Positions 1 through 6,666 of a stretch of DNA of 11,343 bases are shown in pieces. Source of the stretch: JANPEZ01 sp031423155 (GTDB lineage Bacteria; Actinomycetota; UBA4738; HRBIN12); the NCBI GenBank assembly GCA_031423155.1, contig JANPEZ010000135.1, positions 1 through 11,343 on the forward strand, written 5' to 3'. Position 1 is the first letter of the stretch. Each line of letters begins with the position of its first letter. Under the pieces are notes generated by a model. It was not told the DNA's origin. It did no database searches and saw only the letters and a program-made list of their open reading frames with translations. Made by a program: the position numbers and the translations under genes.

Positions 1-195
1 CTCTCGGACGTGGCCACGGTCATGTCCGACAACCACGTGAACATCCTGTCCGCCAACTCATCTACCGGGCGCGACCGCATCACGCGGCTGCGGTTCACCT
101 TCGAGATGGCCGACATCGCCCATCTCTCGAGCGTGTTCGCCGCCGTCAAGAAGGTAGACGGCGTCTTCGACGCCTATCGGGTTCTCCCGGGCTAG
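1..195 (+). CDS. rel: Rel/SpoT-family (p)ppGpp synthetase/hydrolase, C-terminal ACT domain (5' truncated)
   Basis: Only the last 64 codons are present; the frame is open from base 1 and ends at TAG 193-195. The peptide (LSDVATVMSDNHVNILSAN near the edge, then an RFTFEM stretch, ending FDAYRVLPG) matches the C-terminal ACT/RRM regulatory domain of long bifunctional Rel enzymes. I recall mycobacterial Rel having the same VNILSA, RFTFEM and YRV landmarks. The full protein makes and degrades (p)ppGpp on the ribosome during amino-acid starvation; the ACT domain senses ligands and controls the switch between the two activities. The synthetase and hydrolase domains lie outside the window. A GTG at base 10 is an internal codon, not a start. 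The stop is followed directly by the ATG of dtd, suggesting translational coupling. Confidence 0.9.
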   Translation, partial: LSDVATVMSDNHVNILSANSSTGRDRITRLRFTFEMADIAHLSSVFAAVKKVDGVFDAYRVLPG

Positions 196-642
196 ATGAG
201 GGTCGTTCTGCAGAGGGTCTCGCGGGCCTCCGTGTCGGTGGACGGGATCACGGTCGGCGAGATAAGCGCCGGGTTCCTGCTCCTGGTCGGGATCGGCGCC
301 TCCGACGATCCCGGCGAGATCGAGCGCATGGCCGAGAAGATCGTGAACCTGCGTGTCTTCGCCGACTCCGATCACAAGATGAACCTCGCGTTGGCCGATA
401 TCGGCGGCGAGATCTTGGTCGTATCCCAGTTCACCCTCTACGCAGATGTCAAGAAGGGAAGACGGCCCTCATGGACGGGCGCCGCCGATCCGGCGATCGC
501 AGCCGAGCGGGTCGAGGCCTTCGCCCGAGCGCTCGAGGCCCGGGGGGTCACGGTTGCCAGGGGGGTGTTCGGCGCCCACATGAAGGTCGATCTGCTGAAC
601 GATGGCCCGGTGACGCTCGTCCTGGACGCAGCGAGCATCTGA
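196..642 (+). CDS. dtd: D-aminoacyl-tRNA deacylase (Dtd)
   Basis: Dtd hydrolyses D-aminoacyl-tRNAs, and also Gly-tRNAAla, so that D-amino acids are not incorporated. It is a cytosolic homodimer. The 148-residue length is typical of the family. Both signature motifs are present: SQFTLYAD at residues 77-84, and NDGPVT at 135-140, which contains the Gly-cisPro pair (G137-P138) that enforces chirality. The N-terminus MRVVLQRVSRASVSVDG is canonical, which fixes the ATG start even though no clear Shine-Dalgarno is visible. The start touches the rel stop with no gap, so translation is probably coupled. Its place beside rel, hisS and aspS puts proofreading next to tRNA charging. The family assignment is near certain; no key residue is missing. 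Confidence 0.96.
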   Translation: MRVVLQRVSRASVSVDGITVGEISAGFLLLVGIGASDDPGEIERMAEKIVNLRVFADSDHKMNLALADIGGEILVVSQFTLYADVKKGRRPSWTGAADPAIAAERVEAFARALEARGVTVARGVFGAHMKVDLLNDGPVTLVLDAASI

Positions 643-688
643 GCCGGCCCGCTCGATCCGGCATCCTGGCCCGCCTCTCAGCCTCCGA

Positions 689-694
689 TACCAT
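689..694 (+). promoter_or_regulatory. Possible -10 box before the metallo-hydrolase
   Basis: TACCAT fits the loose actinobacterial -10 pattern TAnnnT and is preceded by CGA. It ends 10 bases before the ATG at 705 and overlaps the alternative ATG at 693. It lies in the widest gap of the first gene cluster, and no recognisable -35 is present. If it is used, only the 705 start would be translated, from a nearly leaderless mRNA. The assignment rests on analogy with the boxes before alaS and mltG. Confidence 0.3.
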
Positions 695-704
695 GAGGCC
701 CCTC

Positions 705-1328
705 ATGTATCTGGACGTCTTCAACGAGAACCCCTTCGGCACGAACTGCTGGCTGCTGGCGGCCGAGGGCAGCGACGAGGCTGTCGTCGTCGATCCTGGG
801 TTCTCGCCGGAAAGGGTGCACGCGCTTCTGGAGGCAGCGGGCAAGCGGCCCGCGGCGGTTCTGCTCACCCATGCTCATGTCGACCACGCCGAGGCGGCTG
901 GGGCCTTCGCGGCGGATGATCTGCCTGTCTACGTCCACCTGGCCGACGCGGTCGCCTTCACCGACCCGGAGGCCTGGAACCCCGGCTTCGCCAACCCGCT
1001 GCAGCCGGTAGCGGACCTTCGGATCATCAACGATGGCGACGTCCTGTCCTTCGCCGGGTTCTCGATAGAGACGCTCCACACGCCCGGCCACACGCCCGGG
1101 CACTGCGTCTTCCGAACGGACGGCCTGCTTCTCTCGGGAGACCTGGTCTTCGCCGGGTCGATCGGGCGATCGGACCTTCCCAACTCCTCGCCGGCCGACA
1201 TGCGCGCGAGCCTCGGACGGTTCCTTACCCTGCCCGACGAGCTGCCCGTCCACCCCGGTCACGGCCCTGTGACCACGGTCGGTCGCGAGCGCAGGTCCAA
1301 CCCCTTCCTGCAGGAACTGAGGGTCTAG
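705..1328 (+). CDS. Metallo-beta-lactamase-fold hydrolase, glyoxalase-II-like
   Basis: This is a predicted binuclear-metal hydrolase of the hydroxyacylglutathione-hydrolase-like (YcbL/GloB-type) group. The exact substrate is unknown; a thioester is likely. Numbered from the upstream ATG at 693, the metal ligands are all visible: THAHVDH (H60, H62, D64, H65), HTPGHTPGH with H137, SGD with D150, and PGHGP with H190. At about 207 residues it is a short form without the C-terminal helical domain of true glyoxalase II. I prefer ATG 705 because it gives an N-terminus (MYLDVFNENPFGTNCWLL) of usual family length; ATG 693 adds only four residues. Neither has a Shine-Dalgarno. A similar protein lies between rel and hisS in mycobacteria, so the neighbourhood is conserved. 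The stop is two bases before hisS. Confidence 0.9.
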   Translation: MYLDVFNENPFGTNCWLLAAEGSDEAVVVDPGFSPERVHALLEAAGKRPAAVLLTHAHVDHAEAAGAFAADDLPVYVHLADAVAFTDPEAWNPGFANPLQPVADLRIINDGDVLSFAGFSIETLHTPGHTPGHCVFRTDGLLLSGDLVFAGSIGRSDLPNSSPADMRASLGRFLTLPDELPVHPGHGPVTTVGRERRSNPFLQELRV

Positions 1329-1330
1329 CC

Positions 1331-2602
1331 GTGGAGCTGTCTCCGCCTCGCGGTACTTCGGACCTACTTCCTCCTAAGGCCGAAGCGATGCTCGGGCTCT
1401 ACGAGGAGTCTCATCGGGTCGCTGCGCTCTTCGGCTTCTCCTACGTCGAGACGCCGACCTTCGAGCACACGGAGCTGTTCGCCCGCGCCGCCGGCGGGAC
1501 CTCCGATGTCGTGACGAAGGAGATGTACACGTTCGAGGACAAGGGAGGGCGCTCGATCACGCTGCGGCCTGAGACCACAGCTTCGGTCGTGCGCGCCTAT
1601 CTCGAGCACTCGCACGATCTCCCGTTGCCGTTCAAGGGCTACTACATCGGCTCGCAGTTCCGCCACGGCCGGCCGCAGGCGGGCCGGCTCCGTGAGCTGC
1701 GTCAGTTCGGTGTGGAAGTCATCGGCGTTGCCGCCGCGGGCGCGGACGTGGAGGTGATCCTTCTGGCGGATCGGTTCCTGCGCGAGCGAGGTCTTACGAA
1801 GCTGACGCTCAAGATCAACTCGATCGGAGACGACGCCTGCAGGCCCGTGTACCGACAGATGCTCATCGCTCACCTGGAGCCACACGAAGCCGAGCTCTGC
1901 AAGGACTGCAAGACGCGTCTGCGCGTGAACCCTCTACGCGTCCTCGACTGCAAGGTGGACGGCGGTAAGACTTTCGTGCTTGCCGCCCCGGTCATCTCCG
2001 ATCACCTGTGCACAGAGTGCGCCGGGCACTTCGCGGCTGTGCGCGGCGGGCTGGATGCCGAAGACGTCCCCTTCGAACACGATCCTCGCCTGGTCCGGGG
2101 ACTCGACTACTACGCCAGGACGGCTTTCGAGTTCGTGAGTGGGGCCCTGTCACCAGCCCAGGCGACCGTCTGCGGGGGAGGCCGCTACGATGGCCTCGCG
2201 GAAGTCCTCGGAGGCCCTCCAACGCCGGGTGTCGGTTTCGCCCTTGGTCTGGATCGAACGCTGCTGGCGATGGAGGAAGAAGGCCTGCCGCTTCCCCGAG
2301 CCGTTGGACTGACGTGTTTCGTGGTCTCACTCGGCGAAGGAGCCAGAGCGGCGGGCGCCCGACTGGTGAGGGAACTTCGCGCCGCCGGCGTCTCGGCGGC
2401 CGCATCCTACGAAGAGCGCCCGTTGAAGGCTCAGCTCAAGATGGCCGACAAGGCAGGCGCCGCATTCGTCGCCATCCTCGGCGAGAAGGAACTGGCCGAT
2501 GAAGTCATCAGCCTGCGCCGTCTGGCCGACGGCATACAGAAATCCGTGCCGGCCGACGACGTGGTCAACTGGCTGACCCGGCTCGACGGATGGACCGACT
2601 GA
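1331..2602 (+). CDS. hisS: Histidyl-tRNA synthetase
   Basis: HisRS is a class IIa enzyme that charges tRNAHis; it acts as a cytosolic dimer. At 423 residues it is normal length. Visible landmarks are the N-terminal PRGTSDLLP (residues 6-14), LRPE at 78-81, motif 2 starting FRHGRPQAGR at 110-119, the HisA motif LVRGLDYY at 254-261, GGGRYDGL at 282-289, and motif 3 GVGFALGLDR at 300-309. The C-terminal anticodon-binding domain covers roughly 325-420. The GTG start follows GAGGG (1319-1323) with seven bases between. Five cysteines in the insertion domain (C190, C193, C207, C227, C230) are common in bacterial HisRS. Odd point: motif 2 normally reads FRxERP, but here the Glu is Gly113 (codon GGC), and the usual Tyr three residues before the end of the following RYRQ element is Leu120. 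The catalytic Arg111 and histidine-binding residues are kept, so the enzyme is probably active. It is read in one operon with aspS. Confidence 0.96.
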   Translation: MELSPPRGTSDLLPPKAEAMLGLYEESHRVAALFGFSYVETPTFEHTELFARAAGGTSDVVTKEMYTFEDKGGRSITLRPETTASVVRAYLEHSHDLPLPFKGYYIGSQFRHGRPQAGRLRELRQFGVEVIGVAAAGADVEVILLADRFLRERGLTKLTLKINSIGDDACRPVYRQMLIAHLEPHEAELCKDCKTRLRVNPLRVLDCKVDGGKTFVLAAPVISDHLCTECAGHFAAVRGGLDAEDVPFEHDPRLVRGLDYYARTAFEFVSGALSPAQATVCGGGRYDGLAEVLGGPPTPGVGFALGLDRTLLAMEEEGLPLPRAVGLTCFVVSLGEGARAAGARLVRELRAAGVSAAASYEERPLKAQLKMADKAGAAFVAILGEKELADEVISLRRLADGIQKSVPADDVVNWLTRLDGWTD

Positions 2603-2603
2603 G

Positions 2604-4382
2604 ATGAAGACCACGATGAGGACCCACTCCGCGGGACAGCTCCGCGCTTCGCACGCGGGCGAGGAAGTTGCGTTGTGCGGTTGGGTCGCTCACCGGCGCG
2701 ACCACGGGGGAGTGACCTTCATCGACCTGCGCGATCGCGAGGGCATCGTGCAGGTCGTCTTCCACCCGGAGCAGGCCCCCGAGGCCCACGCGGGAGCGCA
2801 GTCGCTCTCGGGAGAGGATGTCGTTCGCGTGACCGGCGCGGTCCGCGCTCGACCTGCCGGCATGGTCAACCCCGCGCTGGGAACCGGGGAGATCGAAGTC
2901 GCGGCCACCGGCGTCGAGGTTCTGTCCGAAGCCGCAACGCCGCCGTTCCAGATCGAGGACTACACGGAGGCGAACGAGCTGCTGCGCCTGAAGTACCGCT
3001 ACCTGGACCTGCGCCGCCCGGAGATGACCCAGCGCATGCGCCTTCGCCACGACGTCTCGCGTGTCACACGCGAGTATCTCAACGACCTAGGGTTCGTCGA
3101 GATCGAGACTCCGATCCTCACCCGCTCGACGCCCGAGGGCTCGCGCGACTTCCTGGTTCCCTCGCGCCTGTCGAAGGGCTCGTTCTACGCGCTTCCCCAG
3201 TCGCCGCAGCAGCTCAAGCAGCTGCTGATGGTCGCCGGTCAGGACCGCTACTACCAGATAGTCCGCTGCTTCCGCGACGAGGACCTTCGCGCCGACCGAC
3301 AGTTCGAGTTCACTCAGCTCGATATCGAGATGTCTTTCGTCTCGCAGGAGGACCTGATCGACCTGATGGAGCCGTTGATGGTCAGGTTCTTGAAGGAGCT
3401 GAAAGGTGTGGACGTGGCCACGCCGTTCCCGCGGATGACGTACGCGGAGATGATGAAGCGCTTCGGCTCGGACCAGCCGGATCTTCGCTACGGGATGGAG
3501 CTGGTCGATCTGGCTGATGTATTCCAGGGCACGGGCTTCAACGCTTTCGCCTCGGTGCTGGCGAGCGGCGGCCAGGTCAAGGCGGTCTGCGCGCCGGGCG
3601 GAGCCGCCTTGAGCCGCAAGGAACTGGACGGGCTGATCTCGGATACCAAGGGCCGAGGCGCCGCGGGCTTGGTTTGGATGGTCATCGAAGAGGGCGGACT
3701 TCGCTCGCCTGTCGAGAAGCATCTTTCGCCGGAAGAACTTCAGGGAGTGACGGCCGCCACCGGCGCCGAGGCTGGGGACCTCATCTTGATAGTGGCCGAC
3801 AAGCCTTCCAGGGTCGCCGTTGCGCTCGACGGACTGCGTCGCACGATGGCGGCGCGCCTGGAACTGATAGACCCGAACGCCTGGTCCTTCTGCTGGATGG
3901 TCGAGCCTCCGCTCTTCGAATGGAGCGAGGAGGAGAGCCGCTGGGTCAGCGTGCACCACCTCTTCACAGCTCCGAGCGACGCCGACGACATGGACCCCGC
4001 GACCGCCACGGCTAAGGCGTACGACCTGACCCTGAACGGCCTCGAGTTGGGCGGGGGCAGCATCCGCATCAACCGTCCCGACGTGCAGCGCAAGGTCTTC
4101 GAAGTCTTGGGCCTGAAGACGGAGGAAGCGGAAGAGCAGTTCGGTCACATGCTCGAAGCGTTCACCTACGGGGCGCCGCCCCATGGGGGGATCGCGTTCG
4201 GCTGGGACAGGGTCGTCATGCTGCTCGCCGGCGAGTCGAGTATCTCGGAGGTCATCGCTTTCCCGAAGACGCAGTCCGGTTCGGACCCCTTGACCGGCGC
4301 GCCGGCGCCGATCGACGACGGGCAATTGCGCGAACTAGGCATGCGCCTGGCCGAGCAGCCGAAGAAGGATCCTGCAGGTTGA
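2604..4382 (+). CDS. aspS: Aspartyl-tRNA synthetase, bacterial type, probably non-discriminating
   Basis: AspRS is a class IIb enzyme that charges tRNAAsp. The domains are in order: OB-fold anticodon-binding domain (about 10-110), catalytic core with motif 2 FRDEDLRADRQ at 223-233, the bacterial GAD insertion (about 290-420), and motif 3 GIAFGWDR at 529-536. The length of 592 residues is typical. The hinge reads RRDHGG (residues 31-36) and the later loop reads PAGMVNP; His and Gly at these places are seen in non-discriminating AspRS, which also forms Asp-tRNAAsn for GatCAB. That is inference. Two near-invariant prolines are changed: RQPEFTQ reads RQFEFTQ (F234), and HHPFTAP reads HHLFTAP (L453). 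Start: ATG 2604, one base after the hisS stop, with GGATGG at 2588-2593. ATG 2616 (MRTHSAGQLR) fits family N-termini equally well. Confidence 0.96.
   Translation: MKTTMRTHSAGQLRASHAGEEVALCGWVAHRRDHGGVTFIDLRDREGIVQVVFHPEQAPEAHAGAQSLSGEDVVRVTGAVRARPAGMVNPALGTGEIEVAATGVEVLSEAATPPFQIEDYTEANELLRLKYRYLDLRRPEMTQRMRLRHDVSRVTREYLNDLGFVEIETPILTRSTPEGSRDFLVPSRLSKGSFYALPQSPQQLKQLLMVAGQDRYYQIVRCFRDEDLRADRQFEFTQLDIEMSFVSQEDLIDLMEPLMVRFLKELKGVDVATPFPRMTYAEMMKRFGSDQPDLRYGMELVDLADVFQGTGFNAFASVLASGGQVKAVCAPGGAALSRKELDGLISDTKGRGAAGLVWMVIEEGGLRSPVEKHLSPEELQGVTAATGAEAGDLILIVADKPSRVAVALDGLRRTMAARLELIDPNAWSFCWMVEPPLFEWSEEESRWVSVHHLFTAPSDADDMDPATATAKAYDLTLNGLELGGGSIRINRPDVQRKVFEVLGLKTEEAEEQFGHMLEAFTYGAPPHGGIAFGWDRVVMLLAGESSISEVIAFPKTQSGSDPLTGAPAPIDDGQLRELGMRLAEQPKKDPAG
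4364..4369 (+). promoter_or_regulatory. Shine-Dalgarno that fixes a TTG start
   Basis: GAAGGA lies inside the end of aspS, nine bases before TTG 4379. It supports the unusual TTG codon as the start of the PPOX-family gene. The start and the aspS stop overlap as TTGA, a classic arrangement for termination-reinitiation. Confidence 0.6.
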
Positions 4383-4774
4383 CCGAGAGCCTGAACGACT
4401 TCGATCTGGCGCTCCTGCGGGGGCGGAACTGGGGACACTTCGCCACGAACGGCTCGGACGGCTATCCGCAGGTCACGGTCGTGTGGGTCGACACCGACGG
4501 CGAGAGCGTGCTGGTCAACTCCGCCGTGGGTCGCGTGAAAGACCGTGCGGTGCAACGCGACCCGAGAGTGAGCATCTCGATCCACGATCAGGTCGATCCG
4601 CTCATCTTCGTCTCGATAAGGGGGGACGTCGTCTCGAGGGAGACCGACGCCGCTGCGCAGCAACTGATCGACACCCTCAGCCGCAAGTACGACGGCGTTC
4701 CGTGGAAGCCGGTCCAGGGTCAGGTTCGGGTCACCTACCGGATCGCCCCGGAGAAGATCATCAGGCATACCTAG
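4379..4774 (+). CDS. PPOX-class, probably F420-dependent, oxidoreductase
   Basis: This 131-residue split-beta-barrel protein belongs to the pyridoxamine-phosphate-oxidase-like flavin/F420 family (Rv1155-type). Visible family features are FATNGSDGYPQVTVVWVD (about 21-38), the LVNSAVGRVKDR cofactor-phosphate-binding stretch (45-56), RDPRVSISI (60-68) and a central SIRGDV strand (79-84). Members are small cytosolic dimers that bind F420 or a flavin and reduce diverse compounds. The physiological substrate here is unknown, and I cannot tell from sequence alone whether the cofactor is F420, FMN or heme. The gene starts with TTG overlapping the aspS stop by four bases and ends flush against the rarA start, so it is co-translated with both. 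A redox enzyme in this position has no obvious functional tie to tRNA charging. Confidence 0.85.
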   Translation: MTESLNDFDLALLRGRNWGHFATNGSDGYPQVTVVWVDTDGESVLVNSAVGRVKDRAVQRDPRVSISIHDQVDPLIFVSIRGDVVSRETDAAAQQLIDTLSRKYDGVPWKPVQGQVRVTYRIAPEKIIRHT

Positions 4775-5998
4775 ATGGCTCAGGAGCCGCTCGCCAGCCG
4801 GATGCGCCCCCGAACCTTCGACGAGTTCCTAGGCCAGAGGCACCTGCTCGGAGAGGGCAAGGCCCTGGCGAAACTCGTCGAGAAGGGACACCTTCCCTCG
4901 CTGATTCTGTGGGGACCGGCCGGGACCGGCAAGACGACCCTGGCCAACCTTCTGGCCGCGGCGGTAGGGGCCGACATGATGAGGCTCTCCGCCGTTTCCT
5001 CCGGGGTTGCCGACGCCCGCAAGATCATGGACGGCGCGCGCGGCGGGCTGTTTCGAACCGTCCTGTTCGTAGACGAGGTTCACCGCTGGTCCAAGGCTCA
5101 GCAGGACGTGCTGCTTCCGGCTGTGGAAGCCGGAACCGTCACCTTGATCGGGGCTACCACTGAGAACCCCTACTTCTCTTTGAACACGCCCCTGCTCTCA
5201 CGTTGTCTGTTGCTGCGGCTCGAACCGTTGGACTTGGAAGACCTCAAGACATCGATAGGCCGGGCGCTCGTCGATCTCGACAGAGGCTTGGGCCCCCTAG
5301 GGCTTTCGATAGAAGACGACGCCCTCGAACATCTTGCGGAGCTTGCGGGGGGAGATGCCCGCATGGCGCTGACCGGGCTCGATGCCGCCGCGCTCGCCGC
5401 GCAGTCGGCCGGAGAGACCACGATCACGCGCGATCGCGCCGCCGACGCCGTTCAGAAGAAGGCGGTCGTCTACGACCGTCAGGGCGACGCCCACTACGAC
5501 GTCATCAGCGCCTTCATCAAGTCGATCCGCGGGTCGGACCCCGATGCCACCTTGTTCTGGCTCGCTCGCATGATCGAGGCCGGCGAGGACCCTCGCTTCA
5601 TCGCGCGGCGGATGATCGTGCACGCCTCCGAGGACATCGGGCTGGCGGACCCGAGAGCGCTGCAGATCGCCGTGGCGGCCGCCCAGGCATTGGAGCACGT
5701 GGGACTGCCCGAGGCGCGCCTTAACCTCGCCGAGGCGGCCATCTATCTGGCCCGCGCGCCCAAGTCCAACAGCGTCTACACCGCCATCAGCAAGGCGATG
5801 GAAGACGCCATCAGCGCGGACCCCGTCCCCAAGCACCTACGGGACGCCAGCTACCCGGGCGCGCGCAAGCTCGGCCACGGGGACGGCTACCTCTACCCCC
5901 ACGACTTCCCCGGCCACTCCGTGGAGCAGGAGTACCGTCCTGTGCGCTACGAGGGGAACCGGTATTACGAACCCTCCGGGGAGGGCGAGGACACCTAG
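4775..5998 (+). CDS. rarA: Replication-associated recombination protein A (RarA/MgsA), AAA+ ATPase
   Basis: RarA is a tetrameric clamp-loader-like ATPase that acts at stalled replication forks with SSB. Domains: N-terminal RMRPRTFDEFLGQ (9-21), Walker A GPAGTGKTT (47-55), Walker B LFVDEVHR (97-104), sensor-1 region GATTENPYFS (126-135), SRC arginine-finger region (142-144), then the family-specific C-terminal part with KKAVVYDRQGDAHYD (228-242) and the oligomerisation domain ending near YRPVRYEGNRYYEP. At 407 residues it is slightly short but complete. The usual GPPGTGKTT reads GPAGTGKTT, and HRFNKAQQD reads HRWSKAQQD; neither removes a catalytic residue. ATG 4775 abuts the previous stop and there is no convincing Shine-Dalgarno, so coupled translation is likely. 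It is the last gene before the 49-base gap that starts the next unit. Confidence 0.95.
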   Translation: MAQEPLASRMRPRTFDEFLGQRHLLGEGKALAKLVEKGHLPSLILWGPAGTGKTTLANLLAAAVGADMMRLSAVSSGVADARKIMDGARGGLFRTVLFVDEVHRWSKAQQDVLLPAVEAGTVTLIGATTENPYFSLNTPLLSRCLLLRLEPLDLEDLKTSIGRALVDLDRGLGPLGLSIEDDALEHLAELAGGDARMALTGLDAAALAAQSAGETTITRDRAADAVQKKAVVYDRQGDAHYDVISAFIKSIRGSDPDATLFWLARMIEAGEDPRFIARRMIVHASEDIGLADPRALQIAVAAAQALEHVGLPEARLNLAEAAIYLARAPKSNSVYTAISKAMEDAISADPVPKHLRDASYPGARKLGHGDGYLYPHDFPGHSVEQEYRPVRYEGNRYYEPSGEGEDT

Positions 5999-6008
5999 GC
6001 ACGTTGGG

Positions 6009-6014
6009 TATGAT
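6009..6014 (+). promoter_or_regulatory. -10 box TATGAT upstream of the DUF948 gene
   Basis: TATGAT, directly preceded by GGG, lies in the 49-base gap after rarA and matches the sigma-A -10 consensus TAnnnT with a good TATnAT core. No clear TTGACA-like -35 is seen about 17 bases upstream. Transcription would start near 6020 and give a short leader carrying the Shine-Dalgarno at 6036-6042. It is the best promoter candidate in the window. Confidence 0.5.
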
Positions 6015-6035
6015 GCCCACTCCCACCGAACGATC

Positions 6036-6042
6036 AAGGAGA
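6036..6042 (+). promoter_or_regulatory. Strong Shine-Dalgarno for the DUF948 gene
   Basis: AAGGAGA ends five bases before ATG 6048. It is the best match to the 16S anti-Shine-Dalgarno before any gene in the window and confirms this start. It contrasts with alaS and mltG, which lack one. Confidence 0.75.
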
Positions 6043-6047
6043 GACCG

Positions 6048-6419
6048 ATGGCCTTCCTCGCAGCCGGCGCTGGCGACATCGCGCTGATAGTCCTAGCGGC
6101 CTTCTGGGGCCTGCTCGTTCTCTTCCTCTGCGTCGTCTTGCTGAACACCTTCCGTGTGCTCGAGAGCACGAAGATGCTCATCGACGGCATCCGGGAAGAG
6201 ACCGTGCCACTCCTATCGGAGGTCAAGGGCTCGATCGAGCGCACCAACCGCGAACTCGACCGGGTCGACGGGATGCTCGTGAGCGCCGCAGAGATCGTCA
6301 AGCGCGCCGAGAAGCTCACCGGGTTGATCGAGGAGGCCGCCTCGAGTCCGCTGATCAAGATCATCAGTTTCGGTGCGGGGCTGCGCAAGGCCGCCACGCG
6401 CTTCACCAAGGGCAAGTAG
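6048..6419 (+). CDS. DUF948 domain membrane protein
   Basis: This 123-residue protein has one N-terminal transmembrane helix (about residues 10-32, rich in Ala, Leu, Val and Phe). A long amphipathic, probably coiled-coil segment follows (about 40-100, with SEVKGSIERTNRELDRVDGML), then a basic tail ending ATRFTKGK. That layout is typical of DUF948 proteins, whose function is not established; the coiled coil probably lies on one face of the membrane. In actinobacteria such genes are often found just upstream of alaS, as here. The gene opens a transcription unit with its own -10 box and strong Shine-Dalgarno, and its stop is directly followed by the GTG of the next small membrane protein. The two are probably made together. 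Confidence 0.8.
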   Translation: MAFLAAGAGDIALIVLAAFWGLLVLFLCVVLLNTFRVLESTKMLIDGIREETVPLLSEVKGSIERTNRELDRVDGMLVSAAEIVKRAEKLTGLIEEAASSPLIKIISFGAGLRKAATRFTKGK

Positions 6420-6659
6420 GTGCGAAGGGCTTTCTGGGTCGCGCTGGGCCTGGGCGCCGGCGCGACCGGCGCGGTCATCACCTCGCGCTGGGCCAAGAAG
6501 CAGGCCGCAAAGGTCGCCCCTCAGAACATCGCACGCGAAGCCAAGGGGGGTCTGCTCGATCTCGGCAAGCTCGTCTCCGAGACCATGGCCGAAGGCAAGC
6601 ACGCGATGGCCGAGCGCGAACGCGAACTTCGCGCCAAGCACGACGAACCCGCCGCCTGA
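6420..6659 (+). CDS. Small membrane protein, DUF6167-like
   Basis: This 79-residue protein begins with GTG directly after the DUF948 stop. Residues 4-21 form a Gly/Ala-rich hydrophobic helix (LGLGAGATGAV), flanked by a start RR and a following RWAKKQ, so it is probably a single-pass membrane protein with a glycine-zipper-like helix. The remainder is charged and helical (about 45-75, with many Glu, Lys and Arg) and ends DEPAA. The position between a DUF948 gene and alaS matches the small DUF6167-type proteins of actinobacteria. I assign it on position and shape more than on a sequence motif. Function is unknown; a partnership with the DUF948 protein is inferred from abutment only. Confidence 0.65.
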   Translation: MRRAFWVALGLGAGATGAVITSRWAKKQAAKVAPQNIAREAKGGLLDLGKLVSETMAEGKHAMAERERELRAKHDEPAA

Positions 6660-6666
6660 CCGCCGG

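Noticed and set aside
161..169. Possible binding-site or toxin-antitoxin-like element at the rel/dtd border
   Set aside because: The junction is stop-to-start with zero gap; nothing beyond ordinary coding sequence is visible.
471..692. Upstream extension of the metallo-hydrolase frame into dtd
   Set aside because: The extra residues are a shadow of dtd in another frame, with no family similarity and Arg/Gly-rich composition. The protein family begins at 693 or 705.
4296..4310. Palindromic GGCGCGCC-type run near the aspS end
   Set aside because: A short G+C-rich palindrome inside conserved coding sequence; no sign of a binding site.
3087..4325. Long minus-strand open frame opposite aspS
   Set aside because: It mirrors aspS codons, has no recognisable domain or ribosome-binding site, and the plus-strand gene is certain. 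Such antisense frames are common in G+C-rich DNA.
4913..4930. Tandem GGGACCGGC repeat in rarA
   Set aside because: It encodes the glycine-rich Walker A loop, which explains the repetition.
5115..5135. Eight-base inverted repeat (TTCCGGCT / AGCCGGAA, five-base loop) in rarA
   Set aside because: It lies within codons for the conserved LLPAVEAGT segment, has no following T run and no regulatory context. In G+C-rich coding DNA such stems arise by chance.
5972..5985. CCCTCC/GGAGGG inverted repeat near the rarA stop, possible terminator
   Set aside because: The loop would be only two to four bases and no T tract follows. It is inside the rarA coding sequence, so I do not call a terminator.
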